A DNA stretch of 64,000 bases from contig NZ_CP117520.1 in the NCBI RefSeq assembly GCF_028621895.1, forward strand, positions 2,046,001 through 2,110,000. Direction: 5' to 3'. The first letter of the stretch is position 1. The number at the start of each line of letters is the position of its first letter. Shown one piece after another: positions 9,066 through 17,425 of the stretch. The stretch comes from Acinetobacter sp. GSS19. GTDB taxonomy: Bacteria > Pseudomonadota > Gammaproteobacteria > Pseudomonadales > Moraxellaceae. The notes beneath the pieces were generated by a model. The model was not told where the DNA came from and made no database searches. It worked only from the letters and a program-made list of their open reading frames with translations. The position numbers were made by a program, and so were the translations under genes.

Positions 9066-10979
9066 ATGGCCTATATTACTTTAAGGGACGTCCAGCTGGC
9101 ATTTGGTGGACCGGCCCTACTCGATGGCGCGAACTTCACTCTAGAGCGTGGCGAACGAGTCTGTTTAATCGGCCGTAATGGTGAAGGCAAGTCTACTTTA
9201 CTTAAGCTGATCGAGGGAAGTTTACTGCCCGATCGCGGTGAAGTTTCGATTCAAAATGGCCTCACGATTTCCATGCTGGCACAGGATGTCCCAATGGATC
9301 ACGGTAAAGTGGCGGATATCGTCGCTGAAGGTGCCGGGGAAGCCGCGCAAGTGCTCAAAGCGTATCATGAAGCCAGTGATGCCTGTGTACTCGGTGACAT
9401 GACCGCCTGTGACCGTATGGGAGAACTGCAGCATAAACTGGATCAGCTTGATGGCTGGACCCTGGAAAACAAGGTCAACACCATTCTGGGTAAAATGGGC
9501 CTGGATCCAAATGCTGACCTGGCGGATTTATCCGGTGGTCGTAAACGTCGCGTACTACTCGCACGTGCCCTGCTGACACAGCCAGATGTCTTGTTGCTGG
9601 ACGAACCGACCAACCATTTGGATGTGGAAAGCATCGAATGGCTGGAAAAATTCCTGCTTGATCAGAACAACCTGACTTTATTATTCATTTCGCATGACCG
9701 TTCTTTTGTCGATCGTCTGGCGACACGAATTGTCGAACTCGATCGCGGCCAGTTGCGCAGTTTTGAAGGCAATTATTCACGTTATCTTGAGCTGAAAGCA
9801 CAACAGCTGGAAGCGGAAGAAAAACAGAATGCACTGTTTGATAAGAAACTGGCTGAAGAGGAAGCCTGGATTCGCCAAGGGATTAAAGCACGCCGTACGC
9901 GTAACGAAGGTCGTGTTCGTGCCTTAAAAGCGTTACGCGAAGAGTCTAAAGCACGCCGCTTTCAGCAAGGCAAAGTCAACATGGCAACGCAAGAAGCCAA
10001 CCGCTCTGGAAAACTGGTCTTTGATATTGAACATTTACGCGTTGAGTATAATGGTCATCCGATTATCAAAGACTTCTCGGCACTGGTGCTACGTGGTGAC
10101 CGTATTGGTCTGGTTGGCGACAATGGTGTGGGTAAAACTACCCTTATCAAAGCCATTCTGGGTGAAATCGAACATGGCGGTTCAGTAAAAACCGGTACCC
10201 AGCTGGAAATCGCCTATTTTGACCAGCTACGTAACCAGCTGGATCTGGAAAAATCAGTCGCAGCCAACGTCAGCGAAGGTAGTGACTTTGTGGATGTCAA
10301 CGGTCAGCGCCGCCATATTTTCAGTTACTTGCAGGATTTCCTGTTCTCCCCCGAACGTGCACGTACCCCAGTGAAAGCTTTATCCGGTGGTGAACGTAAC
10401 CGGATTCTGTTGGCAAAACTCTTGCTGAAACCATCCAATCTAATCGTGATGGATGAACCGACCAACGATCTGGACATGGTCACTCTCGAATTGCTCGAAG
10501 ACATGCTGTCGGAATACAAAGGGACTTTACTACTGATCAGCCATGACCGTGCCTTTATGGATAATGTGGTCACCTCGACCTGGGTATTCGATGGCAAAGG
10601 CAATATCGATGAATATATCGGCGGTTATCAGGACTATTTGCTGCAGCGCCCTGATCAAAAAGTCGTGGATCAAAAAAGTGATGTTAAAAAAGCACAAGCG
10701 AAAGCTGAAGCAGCAGCCAGTGCCCCCGTTGCGGCTCCCGCAAAAAAGGTCAAACTCAGCTACAAAGACCAGCGTGAACTTGACCAGTTGCCCGTAGAGA
10801 TTGAAGCCTTAGAAACCGAGCAAACCGAGTTAAATGCAAAATTGGCTGACGGTTCATGGTTTGTGCAGGATGCAGCAGCAGCAACCAAAGCCAGTGAGCG
10901 TTTGGCTGAAATTGACGAATTGCTTCTGGAAAAACTAGATCGCTGGACCGAACTTGAAGCCTTGAGCCAAGGCAACTAA
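9066..10979 (+). CDS. uup: ABC-F family ATPase Uup
   Basis: Cytoplasmic ABC-F protein with two ATPase cassettes and no membrane domain, a family that acts on ribosomes or branched DNA; Uup affects precise excision of transposons in E. coli. Seen: first Walker A GRNGEGKST (about residues 36-44), signature LSGGRKRR and Walker B LLLDEPTNHLD; a charged linker; second Walker A GDNGVGKT (about 352), signature LSGGERNR and LIVMDEPTNDLD; and a C-terminal coiled coil (about 560-637) after a Lys/Ala-rich stretch, typical of Uup. The length of 637 residues fits the family. Confidence 0.93.
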   Translation: MAYITLRDVQLAFGGPALLDGANFTLERGERVCLIGRNGEGKSTLLKLIEGSLLPDRGEVSIQNGLTISMLAQDVPMDHGKVADIVAEGAGEAAQVLKAYHEASDACVLGDMTACDRMGELQHKLDQLDGWTLENKVNTILGKMGLDPNADLADLSGGRKRRVLLARALLTQPDVLLLDEPTNHLDVESIEWLEKFLLDQNNLTLLFISHDRSFVDRLATRIVELDRGQLRSFEGNYSRYLELKAQQLEAEEKQNALFDKKLAEEEAWIRQGIKARRTRNEGRVRALKALREESKARRFQQGKVNMATQEANRSGKLVFDIEHLRVEYNGHPIIKDFSALVLRGDRIGLVGDNGVGKTTLIKAILGEIEHGGSVKTGTQLEIAYFDQLRNQLDLEKSVAANVSEGSDFVDVNGQRRHIFSYLQDFLFSPERARTPVKALSGGERNRILLAKLLLKPSNLIVMDEPTNDLDMVTLELLEDMLSEYKGTLLLISHDRAFMDNVVTSTWVFDGKGNIDEYIGGYQDYLLQRPDQKVVDQKSDVKKAQAKAEAAASAPVAAPAKKVKLSYKDQRELDQLPVEIEALETEQTELNAKLADGSWFVQDAAAATKASERLAEIDELLLEKLDRWTELEALSQGN

Positions 10980-10993
10980 TCTCCCTGATTGTG

Positions 10994-11021
10994 AGCTTCT
11001 GCATGTTCACCTGCGGAAGCT
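10994..11021 (+). terminator. Imperfect hairpin after uup, possible terminator
   Basis: AGCTTC pairs with GAAGCT around further imperfect pairs, followed by TAGTATTTT. It lies 14 bases after the uup stop. The T-tract is poor, so it may be only a partial terminator. Confidence 0.4.
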
Positions 11022-11093
11022 TAGTATTTTCCAAATGTGGACACGCTTGTTACACTGCGTGCAGATTTCGCGCTTTCAGTATCATCAAAACCT

Positions 11094-12032
11094 ATGAGCA
11101 AACATCATCAAAACTACACTCCCGGTGAATTTCAATGGTCTTTCCTGTTGCCTCAATATTGGGGAATCTGGATTGCCATTGTCTTGTTGATGCTGCTCGC
11201 CATTTTACCTTGGGCAGTGCAATATCGACTTGCTCAATTTCTCGGGGCTGTAGCGTTTAAACGCTTAAAGTCACGCCGCAAAACCACGTTACGCAATCTG
11301 GAAGTCTGTTTTCCGGAATGGTCACCGCAACAGCGTGAAGCCCAAGCTAAACAGGTTTTTGTGGATATGATGCTCGGCGTATTTGAAACCCTGAATGCTT
11401 GGTACACGCCGAAATGGTTTCAAGGACGCATCACGATTGAAGGCCTGCAACATCTGACGGATGCCCAGGCACAAGGCAAAGGCATCCTGCTATTAGGAAC
11501 GCACAGTACCTTGCTAGACGCTGGGGGCTATCTCTGCAGCCAGTATTTTGATCCTGATGTTGTCTATCGCCCGCAGAACAACCCTCTGCTCGACATGTTG
11601 ATTTACCGTTGCCGCGCGACCATCTACACACACCAGATTGACCATGACGATATGCGTGGCCTGATCCGCCACCTAAAAAACGGCCGTGCGATCTGGTACA
11701 GTCCCGATCAGGATTACGGCCTGAAACAAGGTATCATGGCACCCTTTTTTGGTATTCCGGCTGCAACCGTTACGGCACATCGCCGTTTGCTGAAAATTTC
11801 CAAAGCCGTTGCAATTCCCCTGTATTTTTATCGTGAAGGCGATATTAGCGATCCGCGTTATCGTATCCTGATCGAACCCGCAGTGGATCATCTGCCGAGT
11901 GAAGATGAAGTCGCGGATGCCACCCGGGTCAACCAGATCATTGAACGCCAGCTACGTATCGCACCCACACAATACATGTGGTTCCATCGCCGATTTAAAA
12001 CACGGCCTGAAGGCTACGATAAAATTTATTAA
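11094..12032 (+). CDS. Lipid A biosynthesis (lauroyl/myristoyl) acyltransferase, LpxL/LpxM family
   Basis: Inner-membrane acyltransferase expected to add secondary acyl chains to lipid A precursors from acyl-ACP. Seen: an N-terminal membrane segment (WIAIVLLMLLAILPWAV), the HX4D catalytic motif at H137-D142 (GTHSTLLD), and the later family region WYSPDQDYG. I start at the ATG at 11094 (MSKHHQNYTPG); a frame extension back to a TTG at 11037 adds 19 residues with no similarity. At 312 residues it has the usual LpxL/LpxM length. A glycosyltransferase starts 17 bases downstream, so the two form an envelope-related pair. LpxL and LpxM cannot be told apart by eye. Confidence 0.88.
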   Translation: MSKHHQNYTPGEFQWSFLLPQYWGIWIAIVLLMLLAILPWAVQYRLAQFLGAVAFKRLKSRRKTTLRNLEVCFPEWSPQQREAQAKQVFVDMMLGVFETLNAWYTPKWFQGRITIEGLQHLTDAQAQGKGILLLGTHSTLLDAGGYLCSQYFDPDVVYRPQNNPLLDMLIYRCRATIYTHQIDHDDMRGLIRHLKNGRAIWYSPDQDYGLKQGIMAPFFGIPAATVTAHRRLLKISKAVAIPLYFYREGDISDPRYRILIEPAVDHLPSEDEVADATRVNQIIERQLRIAPTQYMWFHRRFKTRPEGYDKIY

Positions 12033-12049
12033 TCTTGAGAGCGCAATCC

Positions 12050-13156
12050 ATGAAAGTGATGCAACTTCTTCCAGAACTGAATAGTGGTGGCGTGGAACGT
12101 GGCACGCTGGAAATTGCCCAAGCACTGGTCACTCAAGGGCATGAGTCACTGGTGGTCTCGAATGGTGGACGTCTGGTCGCTCAACTCGAAGCTGAAGGCT
12201 CTACCCATTTAACCCTCGCAATTCATAAAAAGTCGCTGTCCAGCTTGTGGCAGATTGCACCACTACGTCGTCTCATCCAACAGCATCAACCCGACATTGT
12301 GCATGTCCGTTCCCGCGTTCCGGCTTGGCTCACGCACTTCGCACTCAAGGGCATTCCAGTGGCACAACACCCGCACCTGATCAGCACTGTGCATGGCTTT
12401 TATTCAGTCAACCGTTATAGTGCCATCATGACTCAGGCAGAAAAAGTGATTGCCGTCTCCGATAGCGTGGTGCGTTACATTCACGACAACTATCCGGCCT
12501 GTCCCAAAGAGCATATTGTTCGGATTTACCGTGGCATTGACCCGCAGGCCTTCCCACATGGCTATCAGCCTTCAGCCCAATGGTTGCAGCAAACATTCAA
12601 AGATTTCCCACAACTGGAAAATAAATTCTTACTCTGTCTGCCTGGGCGGATTACCCGTTTAAAAGGCCATGAAACCCTGATCCAACTGGTCAGCCAGCTC
12701 CAGCAGAATTATCCGAATTTACACGCGATTGTCGTTGGGGGTGCCGATCCGAAAAAAGCTGCCTATCTCGATGAACTTGAGCACAAGATTCAACAACAGG
12801 AACTCCGGGACAAAATTACCTTTGTTGGGCATCGCTCGGATATTCGTGAATGGTTGGCATTCAGTGATGTAGTGTTCTCCTTATCCAGTCAGGCAGAAAC
12901 CTTTGGCCGTACCACTCTAGAAGCCTTATCGGTTGGAACACCAGTAATTGGCTGGAACCGTGGTGGCGTGGCTGAAATCTTGTCACAGCTCTATCCACAA
13001 GGGCTCATTGAGGTCGATGATCATGCAGCTCTATTGTCAGCGGTTAGACAACATGTTGAACAGCCACAGGTAGTTGCTCCAGTCAGCCAGTTTAGTTTGC
13101 AGCAGATGTGTGATGAGACCTTAAAACTCTATCAACAAGTGATTCGGGGTGAATAA
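12050..13156 (+). CDS. Glycosyltransferase, family 4-like
   Basis: A 368-residue GT-B fold glycosyltransferase that probably transfers a sugar to a lipid A core or another envelope glycan. Seen: N-terminal acceptor-binding half beginning MKVMQLLPELNSGGVERGT, the hinge region with LPGRITRLKGHETLI, and the donor-binding E-x7-E region EALSVGTPVIGWNRGGVAEI near residue 290. The start is the ATG at 12050, preceded by TTGAGAGCG; an upstream TTG is less likely. It follows the lipid A acyltransferase by 17 bases. The sugar and acceptor are not shown by the sequence. Confidence 0.88.
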   Translation: MKVMQLLPELNSGGVERGTLEIAQALVTQGHESLVVSNGGRLVAQLEAEGSTHLTLAIHKKSLSSLWQIAPLRRLIQQHQPDIVHVRSRVPAWLTHFALKGIPVAQHPHLISTVHGFYSVNRYSAIMTQAEKVIAVSDSVVRYIHDNYPACPKEHIVRIYRGIDPQAFPHGYQPSAQWLQQTFKDFPQLENKFLLCLPGRITRLKGHETLIQLVSQLQQNYPNLHAIVVGGADPKKAAYLDELEHKIQQQELRDKITFVGHRSDIREWLAFSDVVFSLSSQAETFGRTTLEALSVGTPVIGWNRGGVAEILSQLYPQGLIEVDDHAALLSAVRQHVEQPQVVAPVSQFSLQQMCDETLKLYQQVIRGE

Positions 13157-13191
13157 GTGTTCCCCCTTTTATACGACAAGCTGAAAATGAG

Positions 13192-13371
13192 AAAAACTTA
13201 AAATCATAAACCCGAGTTCCGCTTCCTGCTGAACTCGGGTACATGAGGTTGTGCTTTCAGGTTTATTGTTATTATTCGCCTGCTGTCCTTGTCACCATCC
13301 AATCCTTGATTTTCATCCTTCAGCGTTGGCTTTCCTTAAGGGGACTGTCCATTCCCGTTCCTTGTGCTGAT
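13192..13371 (-). ncRNA. Candidate CsrB/RsmX-type CsrA-sequestering small RNA
   Basis: No protein gene covers this interval. Read on the minus strand it contains ten GGA trinucleotides, including five AAGGA (13359-13363, 13333-13337, 13316-13320, 13303-13307, 13286-13290), one ATGGA (13348-13352) and an AGGA in the terminal loop (13224-13227). Several fall in short hairpin loops: CTT-AAGGA-AAG, GGGA-ATGGACAG-TCCC and GC-AGGAA-GC. The 3' end is a 10-bp hairpin followed by a T-rich stretch. Upstream sits a GacA-box-like palindrome. This combination is the known signature of RsmX/Y/Z and CsrB RNAs, which titrate the translational regulator CsrA/RsmA. The 5' end is inferred from a weak promoter match. 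No homology search was possible. Confidence 0.65.
13210..13240 (-). terminator. Hairpin terminator of the candidate small RNA
   Basis: ACCCGAGTTC and GAACTCGGGT form a perfect 10-bp stem with an 11-nt loop containing AGGAA. On the minus strand it is followed by TTATGATTTTAAGTTTTT, an interrupted T-tract. On the plus strand there is no T-run, so it is better placed for a minus-strand transcript than for the upstream glycosyltransferase mRNA. Confidence 0.65.
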
Positions 13372-13377
13372 GTCTTC

Positions 13378-13407
13378 AGATTAATCTGCTTTCCCCCCTA
13401 TGACCAT
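13378..13407 (-). promoter_or_regulatory. Possible promoter of the candidate small RNA
   Basis: A -35-like TGGTCA and a -10-like TAATCT on the minus strand are 17 bases apart, predicting a start near 13371. The matches are only partial, as is common at activated promoters; support comes mainly from its distance (about 65 bases) from the GacA-box-like site. Confidence 0.4.
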
Positions 13408-13427
13408 GCGTCATCGGCTGCAATCCG

Positions 13428-13445
13428 TGTGAGCATTTTCGTACA
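13428..13445 (-). promoter_or_regulatory. GacA-box-like upstream activating sequence
   Basis: On the minus strand this reads TGTACG-N6-CTCACA. The known GacA/UvrY upstream site is TGTAAG-N6-CTTACA, so ten of twelve defined bases and the exact spacing match, and the palindrome extends by one further base pair on each side (GTGT and ACAC). It lies upstream of the candidate small RNA at the distance usual for GacA sites. Confidence 0.6.
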
Positions 13446-13453
13446 CTTTTAGA

Positions 13454-14590
13454 TTAATTCTTCTCGGAATTTTCACTCTGATTTTTATAACCACGTGCAA
13501 TCTCATCCGTCACAATTTTCTCTTCAGCTTCGGCTTTTTCAATCCCTTGCTGTATGGCTTGCTGTGCTTCATGCTCATCCGCAGGCGTTTGCGCTAAAGG
13601 CTGCTGGATACGCTCAAACTTACGTCCGCTCTGCAATACGGTATAAACCGGGAAATGATCCGAGCCAATATGGGATAAACGACGCATGTCAATCAGGGCA
13701 AAATCAGCACTATGAAAAATATGATCGAGTGACCAGCGAAATAACGGATAATTTGCATGAAAAGTATTAATAAAATGACGCCCCACCCGGGGATCCAGCA
13801 AACCACTCATCCGTTGAAATAAACGCGTCGTTCTAGACCAGGCCACATCATTCAGATCTCCCATCACGATGCAGCTTTGCTGCAAATCTTTCACTTGATC
13901 TCCAACAATCAGTAATTCAGCATCACGCAGGGTTGATTCACTGGCTTCGGTTGGGCTAGGTGGCTTGGGATGCAAGCAATAGAGCTGTACAGGCTGACCT
14001 GAAGGCAACAACACGGTGGTATGAATCGAAGGGATGTCATCACTCAGAATAAATTTGACTTCGGTGTTTTGTAATGGCAAGCGGCTATATAAATGCATGC
14101 CATATAAATTTTCCAGCGGTACCGCCACGCGAAAAGGGTAGTCTTTTTCAATCACCTGCAAAGCTTGCTGCCAGTCTGCATTAGATTCCAGCGTCAAAAT
14201 GATATCAGGCTGGTAATCTCGAATATGGTCAATCAGTAAATCATACTGCGTATTCGGCATCAGTACATTCGACACCAGAAGAGAAATCTGCTGTTCAGGA
14301 TTCAATTGCGGAGGTCGTACCTTTTTAACCTGTTTTTTCCAGAAAAAGGTATAAGGCAGCACCATTTTTAACTGATAAGCGATTGCGGCAATCAGTCCCG
14401 CCAGAATTAGTTCACGCTGCCAGTTCCAATCATGCGGCCAAAATAGCAGGAAGCACAAAACCCCTGTACCCAAAGTCAAAATCTGTAACCGTGGAAAATC
14501 TGCGCCTCGAATCCACCATTCATCACGAGGAATCAGCGACCAGAAACTCAGCCAAATGACCAAAATAGCCATGATTTCAATCCATAGCAT
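13454..14590 (-). CDS. Endonuclease/exonuclease/phosphatase (EEP) family membrane protein
   Basis: A 378-residue protein with two or three N-terminal membrane helices (residues about 4-88) and a DNase I-like EEP domain (about 105-330). Seen: the metal-binding landmarks LESNADW, MGDLNDVAWS, DHIF and the terminal GSDHFPVY, where the catalytic His-Asp pair sits. Related bacterial proteins are annotated as endonuclease/exonuclease/phosphatases, but many are phosphodiesterases acting on lipids or sugars. The C-terminal ~45 residues are acidic and Gln/Glu-rich. The domain probably faces the periplasm. The small RNA candidate starts just past its stop codon on the same strand. Substrate unknown. Confidence 0.82.
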   Translation of the reverse strand: MLWIEIMAILVIWLSFWSLIPRDEWWIRGADFPRLQILTLGTGVLCFLLFWPHDWNWQRELILAGLIAAIAYQLKMVLPYTFFWKKQVKKVRPPQLNPEQQISLLVSNVLMPNTQYDLLIDHIRDYQPDIILTLESNADWQQALQVIEKDYPFRVAVPLENLYGMHLYSRLPLQNTEVKFILSDDIPSIHTTVLLPSGQPVQLYCLHPKPPSPTEASESTLRDAELLIVGDQVKDLQQSCIVMGDLNDVAWSRTTRLFQRMSGLLDPRVGRHFINTFHANYPLFRWSLDHIFHSADFALIDMRRLSHIGSDHFPVYTVLQSGRKFERIQQPLAQTPADEHEAQQAIQQGIEKAEAEEKIVTDEIARGYKNQSENSEKN

Positions 14591-14721
14591 GCATTTTTAC
14601 CAGTTCTTATCCGTATTAGGGTTGTTTAATTGCAGGACCAGGAAATAATTTGATTCAAATCACTCTGATTTAAAATTTAACGTAGAAATCACGCCATTTT
14701 GATTAGGTTATACTTGCAGTT

Positions 14722-14740
14722 GTGTACTCATTTGGTACAC
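14722..14740. promoter_or_regulatory. Inverted repeat upstream of asd
   Basis: GTGTAC and GTACAC form a perfect 6-bp inverted repeat around 7 bases, 42 bases before the asd start codon. It could be an operator or a leader hairpin; no regulator is indicated. Confidence 0.3.
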
Positions 14741-14782
14741 TCAAGCCCCTTTATTTTTTATTACGCACCGAGGCAAAGTGAC

Positions 14783-15901
14783 ATGAAAGTAGGTCTGGTC
14801 GGTTGGCGCGGGATGGTTGGTTCCGTCTTGATGCAACGTATGGTTGAAGAGAATGATTTTGCTCATTTCGAGCCATTTTATTTTTCTACCAGTAATGCAG
14901 GTGGTGAAGCGCCTGCATTTGGTGGTAAAACTGCCCCAGCACTTATGGATGCAACGGACATTAACAGTCTGAAGCAGATGGATGTCATTGTGACTTGCCA
15001 AGGTGGTGATTATACCTCTGAAGTTTTCCCAAAACTGAAAGCAGAAGGTTGGAATGGTTACTGGATCGATGCTGCCTCTACCTTGCGTATGGCGGATGAT
15101 GCAATTATCGTGCTTGATCCAGTGAACATGCATGTCATTAAAGACGGTCTCGTGAATGGCACGAAAACTTTCGTGGGCGGTAACTGTACAGTTTCCTTGA
15201 TGTTGATGGGTCTAGGTTCACTGTTCCAAAACAACTTGGTGGAATGGATGACCGCGATGACCTATCAAGCGGCTTCTGGTGCGGGCGCGCAAAACATGCG
15301 TGAACTCATTACAGGTATGGGTTACCTGTACAACAACACCAAAGATTTGTTGGATGATCCTAAGTCCGCGATTCTTGACATCGATAGCAAAATCGCAGCA
15401 TTACAGCGCGGTGAAGGCTTCCCTTCTGCAAACTTCGGTGTGCCACTTGCAGGTTCCCTCATTCCGTACATCGACAAACAGCTTGAAAGTGGTCAGTCGA
15501 AAGAAGAATGGAAAGGTCAGGTCGAAACCAACAAGATCTTGGGCAATACCCAGATCGTTCCAATCGATGGTCACTGCGTCCGTATCGGTGCAATGCGTTG
15601 CCACTCTCAGGCATTGACGCTGAAATTGAAAAAAGATGTTCCACTGGATGAAATCGAAGACATGATTCGCAATTCAAACGAGTGGGCCAAAGTCGTACCA
15701 AACACCCGTGAAGCCTCTATGACGGATCTTACGCCTGTAGCTGTGACAGGCACTCTGTCTGTTCCTGTTGGCCGTTTGCGTAAACTCAATATGGGTAAAG
15801 AGTATCTGGGTGCATTCACAGTGGGTGACCAGTTGCTTTGGGGTGCTGCAGAACCTCTACGTCGTATGTTACGTATCCTGATTGAATATAAAAATGCTTA
15901 A
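14783..15901 (+). CDS. asd: Aspartate-semialdehyde dehydrogenase
   Basis: NADPH-dependent enzyme that converts aspartyl phosphate to aspartate semialdehyde, the branch point to lysine, diaminopimelate, methionine and threonine; essential in most bacteria for the cell wall. Seen: N-terminal nucleotide-binding [19 protein letters not shown], catalytic cysteine C135 in GGNCTVS, and the C-terminal [13 protein letters not shown] substrate region. I start at the ATG at 14783, preceded by GAGGCAAAG; upstream in-frame sequence is not conserved-looking. Length 372 residues, as for the E. coli-type enzyme. It is followed by fimV and truA, an arrangement also found in Pseudomonas. Confidence 0.97.
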   Translation: MKVGLVGWRGMVGSVLMQRMVEENDFAHFEPFYFSTSNAGGEAPAFGGKTAPALMDATDINSLKQMDVIVTCQGGDYTSEVFPKLKAEGWNGYWIDAASTLRMADDAIIVLDPVNMHVIKDGLVNGTKTFVGGNCTVSLMLMGLGSLFQNNLVEWMTAMTYQAASGAGAQNMRELITGMGYLYNNTKDLLDDPKSAILDIDSKIAALQRGEGFPSANFGVPLAGSLIPYIDKQLESGQSKEEWKGQVETNKILGNTQIVPIDGHCVRIGAMRCHSQALTLKLKKDVPLDEIEDMIRNSNEWAKVVPNTREASMTDLTPVAVTGTLSVPVGRLRKLNMGKEYLGAFTVGDQLLWGAAEPLRRMLRILIEYKNA

Positions 15902-15920
15902 GCATCTTTAAATTCGAGCC

Positions 15921-15950
15921 AAAAAGCCGGTCAAATTGATCGGCTTTTTT
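15921..15950 (+). terminator. Rho-independent terminator of asd
   Basis: AAAAAGCCG and CGGCTTTTTT pair around a short loop, 20 bases after the asd stop, with a run of six Ts. Confidence 0.85.
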
Positions 15951-16049
15951 ATGTAATACATGTGTAAACGTTTTACAATTCACTTACACCTGAGTAAGGT
16001 ATAACCTTTATAGAGCGCTGCCAAAAAAACACCTGAGCAACGGATCACG

Positions 16050-17357
16050 ATGACTGTATATAACAAACTAAAAACTGCGATTTTAACGATTATTGCCTCA
16101 CAGACTACGCATGCAATTTTGATTGATCCGATTCAGATTCAATCAGCTCCCGGGGAATTGCTATATGCCGAAATGAATTTCAGCCAAGCCAACACTGAAG
16201 TTCCACTGCAAGTTGCATTGGCCTCAAGTGAGGATTTAACAGGTTTAGGCATTCAACACCGCCCACCTGAGCACTTGAACTTTTTTACCCGCCGTACAGG
16301 TCAAGGTAGTGGTGTCATCGTGATTACCTCATCACGCCCGATGACTGAAGCTGAACTGAACTTCGTTGTTAAAATCAAAGAAGGCCAAGCGACGCGTTTA
16401 CAACATATCCAGAGCAGCCTGAAACGTAGTGCTCATACAGCCAACGTGCCTTTTTCTAGCACTGAACGCTTACTGCAACCACAATTGATTGTCAGTGAAA
16501 AAGATATTGCACTGAACCTGCCGGTCACAACCAGCTATACCGCTCCAAAAGTCAGTAGCCTTCAGGATAACAATATCGCAAAGAGCACTGATGTACTTAC
16601 TGTCAGCATTGTTCCACCTGCGCCACAAGCAAGCAAAAAAACAGAAACCGTTCAGAACAATACAGCTACGATCAAGACGACTACAGCCAATTCCCCGGCC
16701 AAGCCAGAGAATGTCAAAGAGCAGCCATTAAACTCTGCTGTAGAAAAAACACCCCAACAGGCCAAAGTAAAATCTGCAAAGCAAGAAATAGAAAAAAACA
16801 AAACTGCTGAAGCCAATACCAAGCATGTGGTCAGCAATAATGAGTCCTTATGGAGCATTGCAGCTCGTATCGCAGCACAAACTAATCGCCCTATTGCTGA
16901 AGTGATGAAAGAAATACAGGCCAACAACCGCCATGCCTTTATTCAGGGAGATGCAAACCGTTTACGCCGCGGTGCAGCCCTAAATCTGGGTGTAGCCATT
17001 TCACCCAAAGCCCGTACTGCAGCACCGGTAAAGGTTCAGAAATCAGGCAAGCCTTCTGCATCGGGAAGCACCAAATATCGCTTGAATCAAGCCGAAATGA
17101 GCTTGGTGGCTGACAGTGCACAAGATTCAGCAGAAGGAAGTGCTAAAAAGCGCACACAACAAAACCAAACCAGTGCAGAGTTGTCATTAAAAGTTATGAC
17201 AGCTCGTGAAAAAACCGTTAAATTACAAAAAAACGTGACACAGTTAGAATTGGCTCTACGTCAAAAGGATCAGAGAATTCAACTATTAAATGCACGGCTG
17301 GCAAAACTGCAACAACAATTGCAACAGCAACAAAAAGCGCAGAAGTCAATTCACTAA
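16050..17357 (+). CDS. FimV-like protein, N-terminal (periplasmic) half with LysM domain
   Basis: FimV is a polar landmark protein that binds peptidoglycan and helps place type IV pili and other polar machinery. Seen: signal peptide (residues about 1-22), the FimV N-terminal domain (about 23-125, with SAPGELLYAEMNF), a Lys/Thr/Pro-rich linker, a LysM domain at about 260-315 (HVVSNNESLWSIAAR), and a C-terminal coiled coil (about 385-430). It stops exactly where a full-length FimV would enter the membrane; the next gene supplies the membrane segment and cytoplasmic half. The two sum to about 926 residues, the size of a one-piece FimV. Position between asd and truA supports the assignment. Confidence 0.8.
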   Translation: MTVYNKLKTAILTIIASQTTHAILIDPIQIQSAPGELLYAEMNFSQANTEVPLQVALASSEDLTGLGIQHRPPEHLNFFTRRTGQGSGVIVITSSRPMTEAELNFVVKIKEGQATRLQHIQSSLKRSAHTANVPFSSTERLLQPQLIVSEKDIALNLPVTTSYTAPKVSSLQDNNIAKSTDVLTVSIVPPAPQASKKTETVQNNTATIKTTTANSPAKPENVKEQPLNSAVEKTPQQAKVKSAKQEIEKNKTAEANTKHVVSNNESLWSIAARIAAQTNRPIAEVMKEIQANNRHAFIQGDANRLRRGAALNLGVAISPKARTAAPVKVQKSGKPSASGSTKYRLNQAEMSLVADSAQDSAEGSAKKRTQQNQTSAELSLKVMTAREKTVKLQKNVTQLELALRQKDQRIQLLNARLAKLQQQLQQQQKAQKSIH

Positions 17358-17425
17358 ACTGTTTTTATAGAATTTTGGGATGAACTAGACCGAGCTCACG
17401 GCTAGACGTTCAAGGGGTTTAAAAT

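Noticed and set aside
13243..13452. Plus-strand open frame in the small RNA region
   Set aside because: Its pyrimidine-rich sequence is the complement of the GGA-rich RNA candidate; the translation is Cys/Phe/Leu-rich without a plausible domain.
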